Assembly (NCBI RefSeq): GCF_003473485.1
Contig: NC_053044.1
Coordinates: forward strand, 49,888,091 to 49,952,090
DNA length: 64,000 nt
Direction of reading: 5' to 3'
From: Medicago truncatula
Lineage: Eukaryota > Streptophyta > Magnoliopsida > Fabales > Fabaceae
The notes below the pieces were generated by a model, which was not told the DNA's origin, did no database searches, and saw only the letters and a list, made by a program, of their open reading frames with translations. The position numbers and the translations under genes are program-made. Each line of letters opens with the position of its first letter. Position 1 is the stretch's first letter. Below are positions 12,052-24,305 of this stretch, piece after piece.

Positions 12052-12059
12052 TATATAAG
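12052..12059 (+). promoter_or_regulatory. TATA box of the TMEM147 gene
   Basis: TATATAAG lies about 200 bases before the TMEM147 start codon. The predicted leader includes a GAGAAA microsatellite (about 12176-12206). Confidence 0.5.
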
Positions 12060-12261
12060 GTTAAACTACATATTCGTTGGTTAATTAATTAATCCGAGTA
12101 AAACAATATAGCGAGATAAAAGAATTTGATTAGCGAAGAAGCGTAAGAAAACACATTATAAGAGCGATTTGAGTTGAGAAAGAGAAAGAGAAAGAGAAAG
12201 AGAAAGGTGAAGTGGAACTGGGCTTGTTGTGGTGTTTGTCGTCTCAAAAGATCAGAATCAG

Positions 12262-15200
12262 ATGACGGTGTTTCACTTCTTCAACTGTGCAATTCTCACC
12301 TTCGGTCCTCACGCCGTCTACTATTCCGCCACACCTTTGTAAGTACTTTTTCATTCAACAAAATCAGATCTATTTTTTACACTCTCTTACGAAATTCGAT
12401 TTCAATTTCTGTTCCCCCAATTTCGTATCATGAAAACTAAATATAATAATAGTTTGAATTTGATTCAGATCTGAGTATGATACACTCGGTACTTCTATCA
12501 AAGCCGCAGTTGTTTATCTCGCCACAGCATTAGTAAAGGTTGCTTGCTGCTAATTACACCTCTCTACTCTTTTTACATCTCCAAACCTAATTAACTCTCT
12601 AACTATATATCTATTTTTTTTTTTGTTTTGTTTTCCTTTCTCTATCAGCTTATTTGTTTGGCTACTTTTCTTAAGGTATCTGAAAGTGATAGCTTTGATC
12701 CGTACCAGGTGTGTATTATGTATATTTCTCTAAATTGATTTCTTAATGTGTGAATTATTGATTTTTTTCGTATTTTTTCCTAAATTATAATGTGTAAGGA
12801 ATATGGGTAGTGAAATTGACAGCTTCCAATGAAGCTCTGATTCCTTCCTTCCATTATGGAGGGATGGGGTTCTTGTCTGTATAGGATCTGAAATGAATGA
12901 CCATTTCATGCTTCACTCCTGCATAATAGAGACATGAATAGAATATGATCATCCTGCATACTACATATCCCCTACAATTGAGCTTGTGAAGTACTACTCT
13001 CGACTAAATTATTAGCATAAAAGTGCCTGTATTTGTTGGGATTAAATATAAGCAAATTTCAATTAATTTAACCACATTTAATGTTGTTACTATAATTAGG
13101 TGTAAGTTAGTAAATGTAATTCATTTTTAACATGAAATCAAAAAAATTAAATGTACAACAGCTATCCTTAATAAGCGTAAAAGTAAGTATTCTCGCTTAT
13201 AGTTGAGTACTGAGAGAGCAGATGGCAATGACAGATACCCTCCAATTATTAGATCATTTGTGATGATAAATAAAGTGGCAGGAAGGGGGCTGAAGAGATG
13301 AGATACAAGAGAATATTTGTGGATGATTTTCTTATAACTATTTATAGGAGCGAGGAAGGTATATATTTCCTGCCAGAGATAATGATTTAAAGAAGGGATA
13401 GGGAGAGAAAAAATGTAGCCAATCATTTTGAGTAAGGAATTTGGGCCACAGGATGGGAGGAAGTAAATCCCTTGAAGATTCTGCAGTATCTCTACCCGTG
13501 CTATTTTTTGTTTATTTAGAGATATAACATAATCACTCACATGTAGCTTAAGCTTTTGGTATATTTTGATCCTTGCCATTCCTATTTATTATGATAAAAA
13601 CTTAAATTTCAGCATAAGTAGGCGGTTATGTGCATTATCAATGCATAAAGCCCAAAGGGATCTTGTGTCATTGAGCATATTAGATATAAAATAATAGTGT
13701 CATTTCACCTAAAAGCTTAAGCTTTTGGGATAGATGGTTCATGGCAATTCTCTTTGTTTTGTGTCTGTTTTTGAGAAATTACAATGGTCTTCGTCTGCTC
13801 TTAGGAGTCAATTTTCATATATTATAGAATTCCGTATTTTATTATGTTTGCCGTCTTGAATATTAACAAATGGCTTTGTTTTTCAGGAATTTTTGAAGGC
13901 CTTAATAGGTTTTATTGATGTTGCTGGCCTTTATTTTGCCTTAACCCAGTTGACTCACAGAAATATCTCTCAAAATCATAAGTTTCAAGCAGTTGGACTT
14001 GGTATGTATATGATACACTATTTCATCTGAAGCAAAATTTAGTTTTAAATTTATGTGCATCTTGGAAATTAGAAGTGATGTTCTCCTTCCTTTATTTCAT
14101 CAGCCTCTGGCGTTTCTTGTACTATTCTGCTTCTCCAATCTTCATTTGTTGGTGTCATTTCTCTTGTGGCAGGTTGGGCGTTTGCGGATTCTGTACTGCA
14201 TAGGCTGGCTCCTCTTTGGGTGGGTGCTAGAGGATTAGAATTTACTTGGGAGTACATTTTGCAGGGCCTAGAGGCTAATGCAAATTTGGTACGTTCTTTA
14301 GCTACAAGCCATTTTTTTCTCTCAGATAATATTTTGTGACTGCGCAGATTCAAACTAGAGTTTTGAATTTTTTATAATCCAACATTAATTGGAATAATGC
14401 AGCAGTTTGTCAATGTTGTTTTATAATCCAACATTAATTGGAATAATGTAGCAGTTTGTCAATGTTGTTTTTATAATCCAACATTAATTGGAATAATGCA
14501 GCAGTTTGTCAATGTTGTTATGTGGTATAGGTGTAAAGACTTAACAAATAACAATTTGTGTGCAGTTTGTCTTGTATGGTATTATCTATAATATTAAAGT
14601 TTCTGCACTTAATTTGTACAGGTTTTGAGCATATCTCTCGCTGGACTGGGATCTTTGATGTGGCTCCGAAAGAATAAACCCAAGACGCTCATTCCTATTA
14701 TATACTTGTGTGCTGGGATTGTAGCTACCATGCCATCTATCACAAGGTCTTTACTGAACGACTCATTACACTTACTGTTAAGTTGTTGATGTGAAAATGC
14801 ACTGATGTCATTTTAATTTGAGGAATGCTAGCAACACTCACTTTTGAACACTCTCTAGCACTCACTCTTTTATTAGATGGAATCAATGTATGTCCCACCA
14901 CTTTTGTGTGGGTTCTATTTGCAAAGTGTAGACCCACAATGATTTAAACCAATAAGAGAGTGAGTATTAGAGAGAGTGTTAAAATAGAGCGTTGCTAGCA
15001 CTACTCTTTTCATTACACGGACTTTTTATGTGCCATTTACTGTAGTGTAGTGTTTGCTAAACTGTGTCTTCTGCAGCTATTTGAGACGTGGATTGGGGTG
15101 GCATCTTCCCAAAGTGGTCGGTTTTGAGCTCTTCACATCCTTGGTGATGGCTTTTATAAGTTGGCAACTGTTTGCTGCATGTCAGAGACCTTCAGCGTGA
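12262..15200 (+). CDS. TMEM147: TMEM147-like ER membrane protein, seven exons
   Basis: Exons 12262-12338, 12469-12538, 12649-12708, 13887-14001, 14173-14288, 14622-14746 and 15077-15200 (stop TGA) join in frame with GT-AG introns to 228 residues, close to the animal protein's length. It begins MTVFHFFNCAILTFGPH and ends FISWQLFAACQRPSA. Family hallmarks are the N-terminal HFFNCAILTFGPH, YDTLGTSIKAAVVYLATALV, VGLGWAFADSVLHR and a C-terminal SYLRRGLGWHLPKVVGFE. About seven hydrophobic helices are visible. In animals TMEM147 sits in the ER membrane with Nicalin and NOMO, next to the Sec61 translocon, and helps multi-span proteins fold; the plant role is inferred from this. Introns 5 and 6 hold a tandem repeat and a MITE. 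No damage seen. Confidence 0.9.
14371..14520 (+). repeat. Three-copy tandem repeat in TMEM147 intron 5
   Basis: A unit of 49-50 bases containing ATAATCCAACATTAATTGG and GCAGCAGTTTGTCAATGTTG occurs three times, starting near 14374, 14423 and 14473. Copies differ at one or two positions, so the expansion is recent. Confidence 0.85.
14825..15000. mobile_element. MITE in TMEM147 intron 6
   Basis: Inverted ends of about 50 bases: the left reads GCTAGCAACACTCACTTTTG and the reversed right end reads GCTAGCAACGCTCTATTTTA. Both continue with ACACTCTCT and a CTCACTCT-TTATT match. It lies wholly inside the intron. The target duplication is not clear. Confidence 0.7.
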
Positions 15201-15828
15201 GAAAGCTGCTACTTAATATGATAGAATCCTACATAAGATTTGTGCTCCAGTGTCTGCTTCTTTTGGCAGCAGCCATGCAGTTTATTTAAAATTCATAAAG
15301 TTCAATGTTTTATCAATTGCAATTTTTCAATATTCTGATTTAGTTTAACACGCCTATTAATTTTTTTTGTCGTAGAATGTTGGCTGCAATTCATTACAAA
15401 ATTTAGTCATCAGAGTATTTTCTATCCATTCCATATCTTTGGTTTATCTTAGCATTTTACTTTTGTTTCAAAACAATTGGTGTATTAGAAATTCAAGATA
15501 TAGTTAACATTTGTTTTCTAATTGTATCATTGGATATAATTAAGATGACTGTTCTTGTAAAAAAAAAAAAAACTAAGATGACTGTTTTAGCGAGGTTGTT
15601 TATAGTAGATTATTTATACTCTTCAGATTAAAAAAATTAGAATTGTAAAACAACTAATAATAAAATCCAGGGTGTTTTGGTGTTTTTTGAAGCAGTTAAT
15701 GTTAGTATGTTAACTGTAAATTTTGGTAGTATTTACTGAAGGAAGAAATCAAACTGGAGATCACCTTTATTACTCCACTCATCAACTCTTATAGGGTTTT
15801 GATGTTAATACTTAATATACATCAATTA

Positions 15829-16397
15829 AATCCTTATTTATTAATTTTGATACGTCTGCAACAATTTAAATTAATTTTTTTCCGCTCATTTCCTTTAAGT
15901 TTGCAATTATTTAACCTAACAAATTCTATCTAAAAAAATGCATCATATTAATTTCATTCCTATCCTCTTGTCTTTTTTTTTGAAGAAAATATTTTCTACA
16001 CTTATCCTTATTTATTAATTTTGTTACGTCTCCAACAATTTAACCTAATTTTTTCTTATTTATTAATTTTGTTATCTAATTTTTCCCCGCTCATTTGCTT
16101 TATTAGATTTGCAATTATTTAACCTAACAAATTTCATCTAAAAAAAATGCATCGCACCAATTTCATTCCTATCCTCTTACCCTTTTTTTTTTTTTTTTTA
16201 AGAAAATATTTTCTATACTTATCCTTATTTATTAATTTTGTTACGTCTGCAGTAATTTAACCTAATTTTTTCCCGTTCATTTGCTTTATTAGGTTTGCAA
16301 TTATTTAACCTAACAAATTCCATCTAAAATAATGCATCGCACCAATTTCATTCCTATCCTCTTACCTTTTTTTTTGAAGAAAATATTTTCTACACTT
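15829..16397 (+). repeat. Three-copy tandem repeat, unit about 170-200 bp
   Basis: Three successive copies share CCTTATTTATTAATTTTG, GCAATTATTTAACCTAAC, AATTTCATTCCTATCCTCTT and GAAAATATTTTCTA. Copies differ by small indels and T-run length. The array ends exactly where the next MITE begins. Confidence 0.8.
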
Positions 16398-17112
16398 AGG
16401 CCATGTTTGGATAAACAGCTTATATAGATGCTTATGGCATTAGGGCTTATAACATCAGAGCTTACATCATAAGCTCTTATACTTGATAAGCTATTTATGT
16501 TTGGATATGTACACTAAAAAGTACTTACATAAATTGAAGTGTTTGGATCTGACATTACATAAGCAATTATCGAAATTTTAAATATTTTTAATTTAACAAA
16601 AAAATTAAAGAATCGAACCACAAAAATGAAAGATAATAGCGTACAGTTTGTTACAAAAAAAAGACAAGTTAAGTTTGTTTTATTTATTCAGTTTCATTTT
16701 GTTACGTAACAAAAAAATAATAAAAAATTTTCTTCAAAAAAAAAAAAATCTTAGTTATGTGTGTTATTTTGGTAAGATAAGTATATAACAATTTTGTTAC
16801 TCATGCACGGTCAAAGATAACTAACATTATAATTAAAATATATGTTTATTTCTAAAAACAAAAAAAAAAAAAATTAAAATATATGTTTTGAAAAAGTGGA
16901 TCTAGAGAGAATCGAAGGAGGTTACATAAATTCATAAGCTCCTTGTTAAGCCGGAGGGTGAGCTGAAAATTTAGGCTTATTAAAATATGGCATAAGCAAC
17001 TTATGAAACTATGATAAACTATTTTTATTTATTTACCCAAACACCTTTAAAAAGGCTTATGGGAGTAGATAAGCCCATATAAGCTCAACTTAAGCCAATC
17101 CAAACGGGGCCT
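16398..17112. mobile_element. hAT-like non-autonomous element
   Basis: Ends AGGCCATGTTTGGATAA and (reversed) AGGCCCCGTTTGGATTGG, with subterminal AGCTTATA/TAAGCT motifs repeated on both sides. This is the GGCC-TGTTTGG class of plant hAT-derived elements. An 8-bp target duplication was not visible, so the exact edges are uncertain. Confidence 0.6.
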
Positions 17113-17628
17113 GATTTGCACGTTTGTTTCAGAAACTATGAGCATATCAATGATCACGTTTGATGCCTTCTATTTTATACTTTTTTTTCGGCTACCCTAA
17201 TTTCTATGTAAACTTGGTTATATATACCCGACTTATTGATAGGATTACTGAATTTTCTTTTATAATATTTTCAGATTTCATACATTTTATGAAGTGTTTT
17301 ATTTTGTCTACTATGTATTATCACGTGTTATTTTTTCACCATTACCGATTATATATTGCATTTTATTATTCGTATATCAATCCCTTTAAAATAAACCTTG
17401 AATGGAGCACGGTCAAAAATCTTAACCCGCCAAATTATAGAGTGGAGGGTGTATATTCTAGCTTGTATTTTTGGAATGATTTGTAGCAAAAATGCACATT
17501 ATTAGAAATTACAGGATTCATCTTATCTTATAGGTAAAATAAACATGATAGCTTGATAGAGATAAATAAAAACTCATTATGGTTCATATTGATTAATTGT
17601 TGTAAATTATGTACGTAGTTTTCCTTTT

Positions 17629-17997
17629 GGCATAAATACTTTTTTATCGTTAAGTATTTGTTTGATACTATCACTTTGGTCCCTTAAGTAATAAAAGGTC
17701 CGTTTTGATCCCTTAACTTTATTTAAAGTAACAGTTTGGTCCCTTCTGTTAATTTAATTAAAAATACGTTAAATTTTGGTCTCTTAACTTATTTAATTAG
17801 TATTAGTTTGGTCCCTTAACTTATTTAATTAGTATTAGTTTGGTCCCTAAACTTAACGTTTTTTTGAATTAAATTAACATAAAGGACTAAACCGATACTT
17901 TAAATAAAGTTAAGGGACCTAAACGGACTTTTTATTACTTATGAGACCAAAACAATACCAAATAAATATTTAAGGGACCAAATGAGCATTTAAGCCT
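17629..17997. mobile_element. Foldback MITE with about 130-bp terminal inverted repeats
   Basis: Left arm: GGCATAAATACTTTTTTATC, then TTTGGTCCCTTAAGTAATAA and CCCTTAACTTTATTTAAAG. The reversed right arm gives GGCTTAAATGCTCATTTGG with the same order of motifs. A transcript would fold into a long hairpin. Confidence 0.75.
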
Positions 17998-17999
17998 TT

Positions 18000-19120
18000 C
18001 TTTTTATAAAACTCGATTGTACTTGTATTGAAAACTAATTTCTAACCATACTAACCAATTAACTACGTGCAACAATTTCTATTTCTAATACATCCTTATG
18101 GACGTATACTTCTAGATGAAAAAAAAAAGTGTTTTTGTCTTGTCTTGATGTGTGAGGTATATATATATTTTTTTGGTAATTATGTGAGAAGTATACCTGT
18201 GAAGTGAATTTGGAGGTGGAAAAATAGGCTCCCTATTCGTAAAGAGAAATTATACTATGACATCAAAATTTTGATGTCAAATGTGAAAAAACTTGTGAAA
18301 GATAGTTTGTTCAAAGTTCCTTCAATTATTTCTTATGATTAGATATAAAAATATCAATTCTACAACCTTTTATTTCTAAACAGTGACACAACAAAATACT
18401 CCATTGAGAATGAATGATAATACAAAATGATAGTTAAAAAATTGACGCATGTAAACTAAATTTAACGACATAAATTGATTTTTTCAACAACTATTTTTTC
18501 TTTTATTTCATTTCGGAGGAAGTAATCATTATCAAAGAATAATTGCTAGTTCCAATGAGATCGACAAAATACATTCAGCAAAACAAAGACATACTTGCAA
18601 AATACAATTTCTCAAGGAAAATGAACGACCACCAGACTATTAGAAAGAAAGTCAACGGTGAAATGGAAGTGTTTGTGGACCACTCTTTCAAATATAGAAA
18701 ATTAAAACTTCATGTAAATGATTATGATAATGAAACGACTAGAATAATCAAAGGTTTATTTTCCTCGTGGATATTAACCACTAACCAAACATGGTTGTTA
18801 ACATTAGCGATATTGCATTGCATGAGTCGCAAATTTAGGCAAAGGAACCATTACATGCTAAATTAAGCCAAGTAAAACTATGGTTGAAAGTTGAAACCAC
18901 CCTCTAAAATTAGAGACACGACAACGCGCAAAGGGTTGAGAACTTGTGACCAAAAAAAAACACCTTCTAATTTTATGTCACCAACATTCTGTATAAAAAA
19001 GGTTGTTTCCATTGTGGATTCAGAAATATTTGCATAGCTTCTCATAAATGGCTTAAAACACAATTTCCTTTCTGTCTCTATAGATAATTATAACCTTTTT
19101 CTCTTCCCCTTCTTTACCAC
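18000..19120. other. Upstream region of the LRR-extensin gene, no gene seen
   Basis: AT-rich sequence with no supported gene. A TATAAG at 19123-19128 lies only about 40 bases before the extensin start codon and would leave a very short leader. TAATTATAAC at about 19086 is an alternative TATA. Confidence 0.4.
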
Positions 19121-19166
19121 TTTATAAGCAACCTTGAAGGATATACCAAGGTGGCGTTTTAACAAA

Positions 19167-21224
19167 ATGCAAGTCCAGGGCTGGTTTCTCTTGTTCTCAT
19201 TTTTCCTCTTTTCACCAACATCATTTTTCTCTCATGCAATTTCCAATGAAGAAGCCGCTTCCATTGCTCGTCGTCAAATGTTACATCTTCAAGAAAATGA
19301 GGATTTACCCGAAAACTATGTAGATACCTATAAAACAGATTTAAAATTTCCTAATCCTAATCTCAAAAGTGCTTACATAGCACTACAAGCATGGAAAAAA
19401 GCAATTTATTCAGACCCAACCAACTTCACATCAAATTGGGAGGGCCCTAATGTTTGTTCTTACAATGGAATTTTTTGTGCAGCTTCTCTTAATGATTCAA
19501 AAATTCAAGTTGTAGCTGGGATTGATCTTAATCAAGCAGACATTGCAGGATACATTCCTGCTGAGTTTGGTTTGTTAGCTGATATTGCTCTTTTGCATAT
19601 AAACTCAAATAGGTTTTGTGGGGTTCTCCCAAAAAGTTTTTCAAAGTTAAAGCTTTTGCACGAGTTGGATATTAGTAACAACCGTTTTGTTGGAAAATTC
19701 CCTTGTCATGTTCTTTCAATTCCAGATATAAAATTCATTGATATCAGGTTCAATGAATTTGAAGGAGAAATTCCTCCAGAGCTTTTTAACAAAACACTCG
19801 ACGCTATATTTATAAACAACAACAGATTCACATCAACAATACCAGAAAATATGGGAAATTCTCCAGCATCAGTCATTGTTTTTGCCAACAACGGTATTAG
19901 TGGTTGTATTCCTTCAAGCATTGGCCAAATGAAAAATTTGAATGAGTTTGTTGTAATCGGTAATAACCTTACTGGTTGTTTGCCTGAGGATATTGGAAAG
20001 CTTCAACAGTTAGCCGTTTTTGACGTGAGTGAGAACTTATTTGTTGGTGCCTTGCCAAAGACATTGCAGGGACTGAGTGAGGTTGAAGTAATCTCTATTG
20101 CACATAACAAGCTTACAGGTTCTGTTCCAAAAAGTATCTGTAGTTTGCCTAATTTGGCGAACTTTACATTCTCCTATAACTATTTTAACGTCGAGGAAGA
20201 AGGTTGTGTGCCTCCTGGAAAAGAAATTGAGTTGGAAGACATGGATAATTGTATACCTAATAGGCCAAAACAAAAGACAACAAATGATTGCAATGTGGTT
20301 ATAAGCAAACCTGTGGATTGCACCAAGGGATTATGTAGTAGTAAACCATCTCAATCCAATTCTCCTTCAAATCCTCCAACTGAGAAACCAACACCTTCAG
20401 TGCCTAAGCCACAACCGCAACCTACACCTTCGCAAACCCCAACACCATCGACACCAAAGCCAACACCAAGTCCACAACCTAAACCAACACCATCCAGTCC
20501 ACCACCAACCCCTTCTACACCTGAAGCAGAACCACCAATTGAGGATGATCCTCATAATGAAGCACCCAAAAGAAGAACACGATCACCGCCGCCACCAGTT
20601 CAATCCTCACCACCTCCTGTGCATTCTCCTTCACCACCAGTTCATTCACCACCTCCACCGGTTCACTCACCTCCTCCACCAGTACATTCACCACCACCAC
20701 CAGTGCACTCTCCACCACCTCCCGTTCACTCACCTCCTCCACCAGTTCACTCCCCACCACCACCAGTTCATTCTCCACCACCACCTGTTCACTCACCTCC
20801 TCCGCCACCAGTACACTCTCCACCACCACCAGTTCATTCACCTCCTCCACCAGTACATTCTCCACCACCACCGGTTCATTCCCCTCCTCCTCCACCAGTA
20901 CATTCTCCACCACCACCGGTTCATTCACCTCCTCCACCAGTACATTCTCCACCACCACCGGTTCATTCCCCTCCTCCACCAGTACATTCTCCACCACCAC
21001 CAGTTCATTCACCTCCTCCACCAGTACACTCTCCACCACCACCCGTTCACTCACCTCCTCCACCCGTTTTCTCACCACCACCACCTGTCCACTCTCCACC
21101 TCCACCAACTGCATCACCTCCTCCTCCTGTTAATGCACCACCTCCAGAAGATGATATCATTTTACCCCCTCACTTTGGCTCTTCATATGCTTCACCTCCT
21201 CCACCAATCATTGCTGGTTACTAA
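19167..21224 (+). CDS. PEX/LRX-type leucine-rich repeat extensin
   Basis: Single exon, 685 residues. The first ATG with good context is at 19167, followed by a hydrophobic signal peptide (MQVQGWFLLFSFFLF); the open frame extends upstream only through a TTG. Domains: N-terminal LRX domain with SNEEAASIARRQMLHL (about 27-120), about ten extracellular LRRs with GxIP repeats (about 120-345), a Cys-rich hinge (CVPPGKE, DDCN-type spacing, about 345-395), then a Pro-rich tail. The tail has more than 20 SPPPPVH units (about 473-650), interspersed with SPPPPPVH, and ends SYASPPPPIIAGY. LRX proteins bind RALF peptides through the LRR part and anchor in the cell wall through hydroxylated, arabinosylated Ser-Hyp repeats. 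PEX members act in pollen tubes; pollen expression here is an inference. Intact. Confidence 0.9.
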   Translation: MQVQGWFLLFSFFLFSPTSFFSHAISNEEAASIARRQMLHLQENEDLPENYVDTYKTDLKFPNPNLKSAYIALQAWKKAIYSDPTNFTSNWEGPNVCSYNGIFCAASLNDSKIQVVAGIDLNQADIAGYIPAEFGLLADIALLHINSNRFCGVLPKSFSKLKLLHELDISNNRFVGKFPCHVLSIPDIKFIDIRFNEFEGEIPPELFNKTLDAIFINNNRFTSTIPENMGNSPASVIVFANNGISGCIPSSIGQMKNLNEFVVIGNNLTGCLPEDIGKLQQLAVFDVSENLFVGALPKTLQGLSEVEVISIAHNKLTGSVPKSICSLPNLANFTFSYNYFNVEEEGCVPPGKEIELEDMDNCIPNRPKQKTTNDCNVVISKPVDCTKGLCSSKPSQSNSPSNPPTEKPTPSVPKPQPQPTPSQTPTPSTPKPTPSPQPKPTPSSPPPTPSTPEAEPPIEDDPHNEAPKRRTRSPPPPVQSSPPPVHSPSPPVHSPPPPVHSPPPPVHSPPPPVHSPPPPVHSPPPPVHSPPPPVHSPPPPVHSPPPPPVHSPPPPVHSPPPPVHSPPPPVHSPPPPPVHSPPPPVHSPPPPVHSPPPPVHSPPPPVHSPPPPVHSPPPPVHSPPPPVHSPPPPVFSPPPPVHSPPPPTASPPPPVNAPPPEDDIILPPHFGSSYASPPPPIIAGY
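20584..21120 (+). repeat. Extensin coding minisatellite
   Basis: A 21-base unit coding SPPPPVH is repeated in tandem with occasional extra Pro codons. Third-position variants (CCACCACCACC and CCTCCTCC) alternate in pairs, which suggests growth by a 42-base higher-order unit. Repeat number is likely to vary between alleles. Confidence 0.85.
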
Positions 21225-23033
21225 ATTTAAACAAGGCCCATAACTTACTTCCACCTTTATTAGATCATAGTCTCAAAGTTGAGGCATGATGACGCGACAA
21301 GATCTTTATTTATATTCTGAAATATTTTGAATTGGCTTCAATAATTGAAAGAGCAAAATGAAGATGTATTCATAAACAATGTTTTAAAATTATGATTTAC
21401 CAATTCTTTTTTGTTGTTGTTGTTGTATTACATTATAGTGTAAGAATTGATAATATCAACCATATATATAATATATTGTACGGATTCACACATGACATTA
21501 TACATAGAGATAGAGGTTTCATCATATAATTGTATAGATGAGATTAAGTTTTCATGAAGTCATTTTTACTTATTTATGTTTAATCGTGAATGTTACTAAC
21601 TCATGATACTTCCCATGTCTCGCACGCTCACTTTAGTGGTTCTATTATATCTCTGTGTGGGAGGTATATCGACTGACAAGTTAAAAGTATAACTTCCTTT
21701 CAAAAAAAAAAAAAAAAAAGTTAAAAGAATAACTTATCTAGACACTATTATTTGGTTTCAAATTTTTTACCAAATCGACAAAAATAATAAACAATTATGG
21801 TTTCAATGAATATACATGATGGAAACTATTTGTGAAATATATATGTATGCATGTATTTTTTTTGGTAGTGCTATATATGTATGTATAATATAAATATATA
21901 TAATTGTGAGAAATGAAAATAATTTTTCTATTATATTATTAGTAATACATTACATCGAACAAGCTTGTGAGCTTTGGTTTATATAATGTTGCGAGAGTTG
22001 GCTTCATTGTCAAAATTGATTTTAACATGTTAGTTGTTTTAAAAAAATGTTTAGAATAATTTATTTTTGACTCTCTAAAATTGAAATCAATCATATCCTG
22101 ACAAATTCTCATAGTGCAACTATCAACTGTAAAGCAATCCAGTTTATTAAAATGAAATTGCTCTGAAATTGAAATTTGATATTTAGAAGTTGAGGTGAAA
22201 ACCAAATGAAAAAACCGTGAGAAAAACATAAGCAGATGTTTAACTTTGTAGAGGTGACGCACTTCAGCCTCAACCAAAATATACTATTATTAAATTACAT
22301 CACTGTACACAGGAGGAACAAGCTTGTGAGCTTCGTACTTCTCTTTTTTAAGAAAGGTAGCTTCAATGTTAAGATTATAATTTAATTTCCTTATTTATAA
22401 TGTTTGACTTGCTGAGTGACGCAGGCACTTACGTCGTTCATGACATTTGCAATATTTATTGGAAGGTAGTAGACGGCTATGCATCTACACGATGATGAAT
22501 AACAATTCTTCGTGTCTACCTGCGTATCGTTGTTTTCCTTTTCCGTCTTACTCCAATGTTTGTTCCTTTTCCGTCATATTTAATGATGTGGTATATAATA
22601 AAAACCACATATAAGAATGTAAAATGTAAAATTTTGTTTATAATAGTGACCGGAGGATGTACAATTTTTTTTTTAATGATTTTTACATAAAAAAACATCA
22701 ATATTCTAGATTATTGGATGTAATTGCAGACTTATATAATATTTTGTTTTGATTTATGCTACCAACATCAATATGAATTTGTTTAGACAAATTCATCATT
22801 TTTACTTTTAGGGAATTTTTTTTTTTTTTTGGTCAGTCTTTTAGTGAATTTCTATTGCATTAATATAGTATTATATTGATATTTTTAAATAGATGAAATG
22901 ATAAAATTATAATAATTTATATGCAAAGTTTGAATCTCGATTATGATGTCTGATCTAACAACTTTAACATTTTTATCCATTAAATTAAGACTTATGAGAC
23001 AATGTTATATTGATTTAAATAATTGAAGGAAAA
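21225..23033. other. Intergenic, no gene recognised
   Basis: Holds the extensin 3' region, a TTG microsatellite near 21410-21430, AT-dinucleotide runs near 21840-21900, and two related segments with GAACAAGCTTGTGAGCTT (about 21957 and 22316). No supported coding sequence. Confidence 0.4.
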
Positions 23034-23149
23034 TGCTAACCGGTGTCTCCGGAGCACTAGTTAAGCATCTCAGAAGTAATTGATTACACAACTTTAAACG
23101 TAAATGTTACCCTTTTTGGATCATTATTTAAACATTTAATATAAATAAG

Positions 23150-23761
23150 GTAATGCTATCCAGTGTCTCGGGAGCACCGGTTAAAGAGCATTAAATAACA
23201 AATTTCACTTATTTTACTTTAATTAAAGTGATAAATAAGACAATTAATTAAAAGAAGAAAAATGTGTATTCAATACTCTTTCAAATTTCCTATTTTGTGA
23301 TGCAAGTATGAAATTTTATTTTGTTTTGAAGAATATTTTATAATTTTTACACATTTGATGATTTTGTATTTGATATATTTTTTTGTGAGGTTGTATTTGA
23401 TATTTTAATTAGTTATGTTTTATATTTGGAATTGTTAATTTATTTTAGATTTTATTTTAATTGAAAATGTTGCTAATTACGTATAGGCTTCCGTGAATTG
23501 GTTTGAAAAAAAAAATATGATCAACAAAAATTTACAGAAAAAAAAATTGGTTTGAGTAAAATTCGCGAGAAAAAAAAAATGAAAATGATATAGAAATGTA
23601 AATATAAAATTGAAAAGGAAATTTGACGGACTATTAAATACAACTTTTTATTTTATTTTAATTAGTTATCTTATTTGTCACTTTAATTAAAATAAAATAA
23701 GTAAAATATGTTCATTTATTGTTCCTTAACCGAATATTTCAGATATCAGTTAGCAACATCC
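23150..23761. mobile_element. MITE with about 100-bp inverted ends, plus a nearby fragment of the same family
   Basis: The left end GGTAATGCTATCCAGTGTCT and the reversed right end GGATGTTGCTAACTGATATC are followed on both sides by GGTTAA, TTACTTATTTTA-type sequence and TTTTAATTAAAGTGA. A second left-end fragment (AATGCTAACCGGTGTCTCC) lies at 23034-23070. Confidence 0.7.
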
Positions 23762-24305
23762 ATATAAATATTACACAATATTTGATTTCGTAAATAATGG
23801 TTAGCATGACCATAAATGAATCAAAAATATGTATGATAATCAACCACATACCAAAATGGGTTCATGGAGGCGATATCGTAAATATGGAAAGATACATGTC
23901 GGGTAATGAAAAGAGAAGGTGAGTAGTAAGTAACTACCTACCAGTCGCAGTCTTTCCTTTTTAAATCCTAAAAATCCATTTTTTCCTGTTTTCAACCATT
24001 CCCAATTCAATTCAAAAAAAATATACGTCCTCTCTCTTCTCTCTCTATCCCTCTCTTCTCAATTCATCAAAACGACGTAGCTTTCTCTATCCTCCTCCGA
24101 TTACCGGAGGAGTTACATCACCGCCGGCGGCGCTTCTCTTCCCTGATTCCCTAACTACCCTTCAATTCAACCCTACCTTGATCCGTTCAACGAATTCTTC
24201 TCACAAAATGGCTTATCTCACTTGCTAGGGTTTCACCCTTCCCAAATCTTTCACTCCGAAACCACACTGTACCTTTTCTTAATCAACCTAATCCAATTCT
24301 TCGTT

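Noticed and set aside
13127-13579. 150-codon minus-strand open frame inside TMEM147 intron 3
   Set aside because: It lies wholly in an intron, antisense, with no recognisable domain; composition is like degenerate repeat sequence.
18543-18866. 107-codon open frame upstream of the extensin
   Set aside because: No family resemblance, no splice or promoter context; AT-rich spacer composition.
19134-19166. Upstream start for the LRR-extensin (TTG at 19134)
   Set aside because: The codon is TTG, and the ATG at 19167 directly precedes a clean signal peptide.
20515-21243. Long open frames overlapping the extensin in other frames (His/Leu-rich on +, Val/Glu-rich on -)
   Set aside because: They are by-products of the 21-base Pro repeat, which keeps all frames open; no start context or family resemblance.
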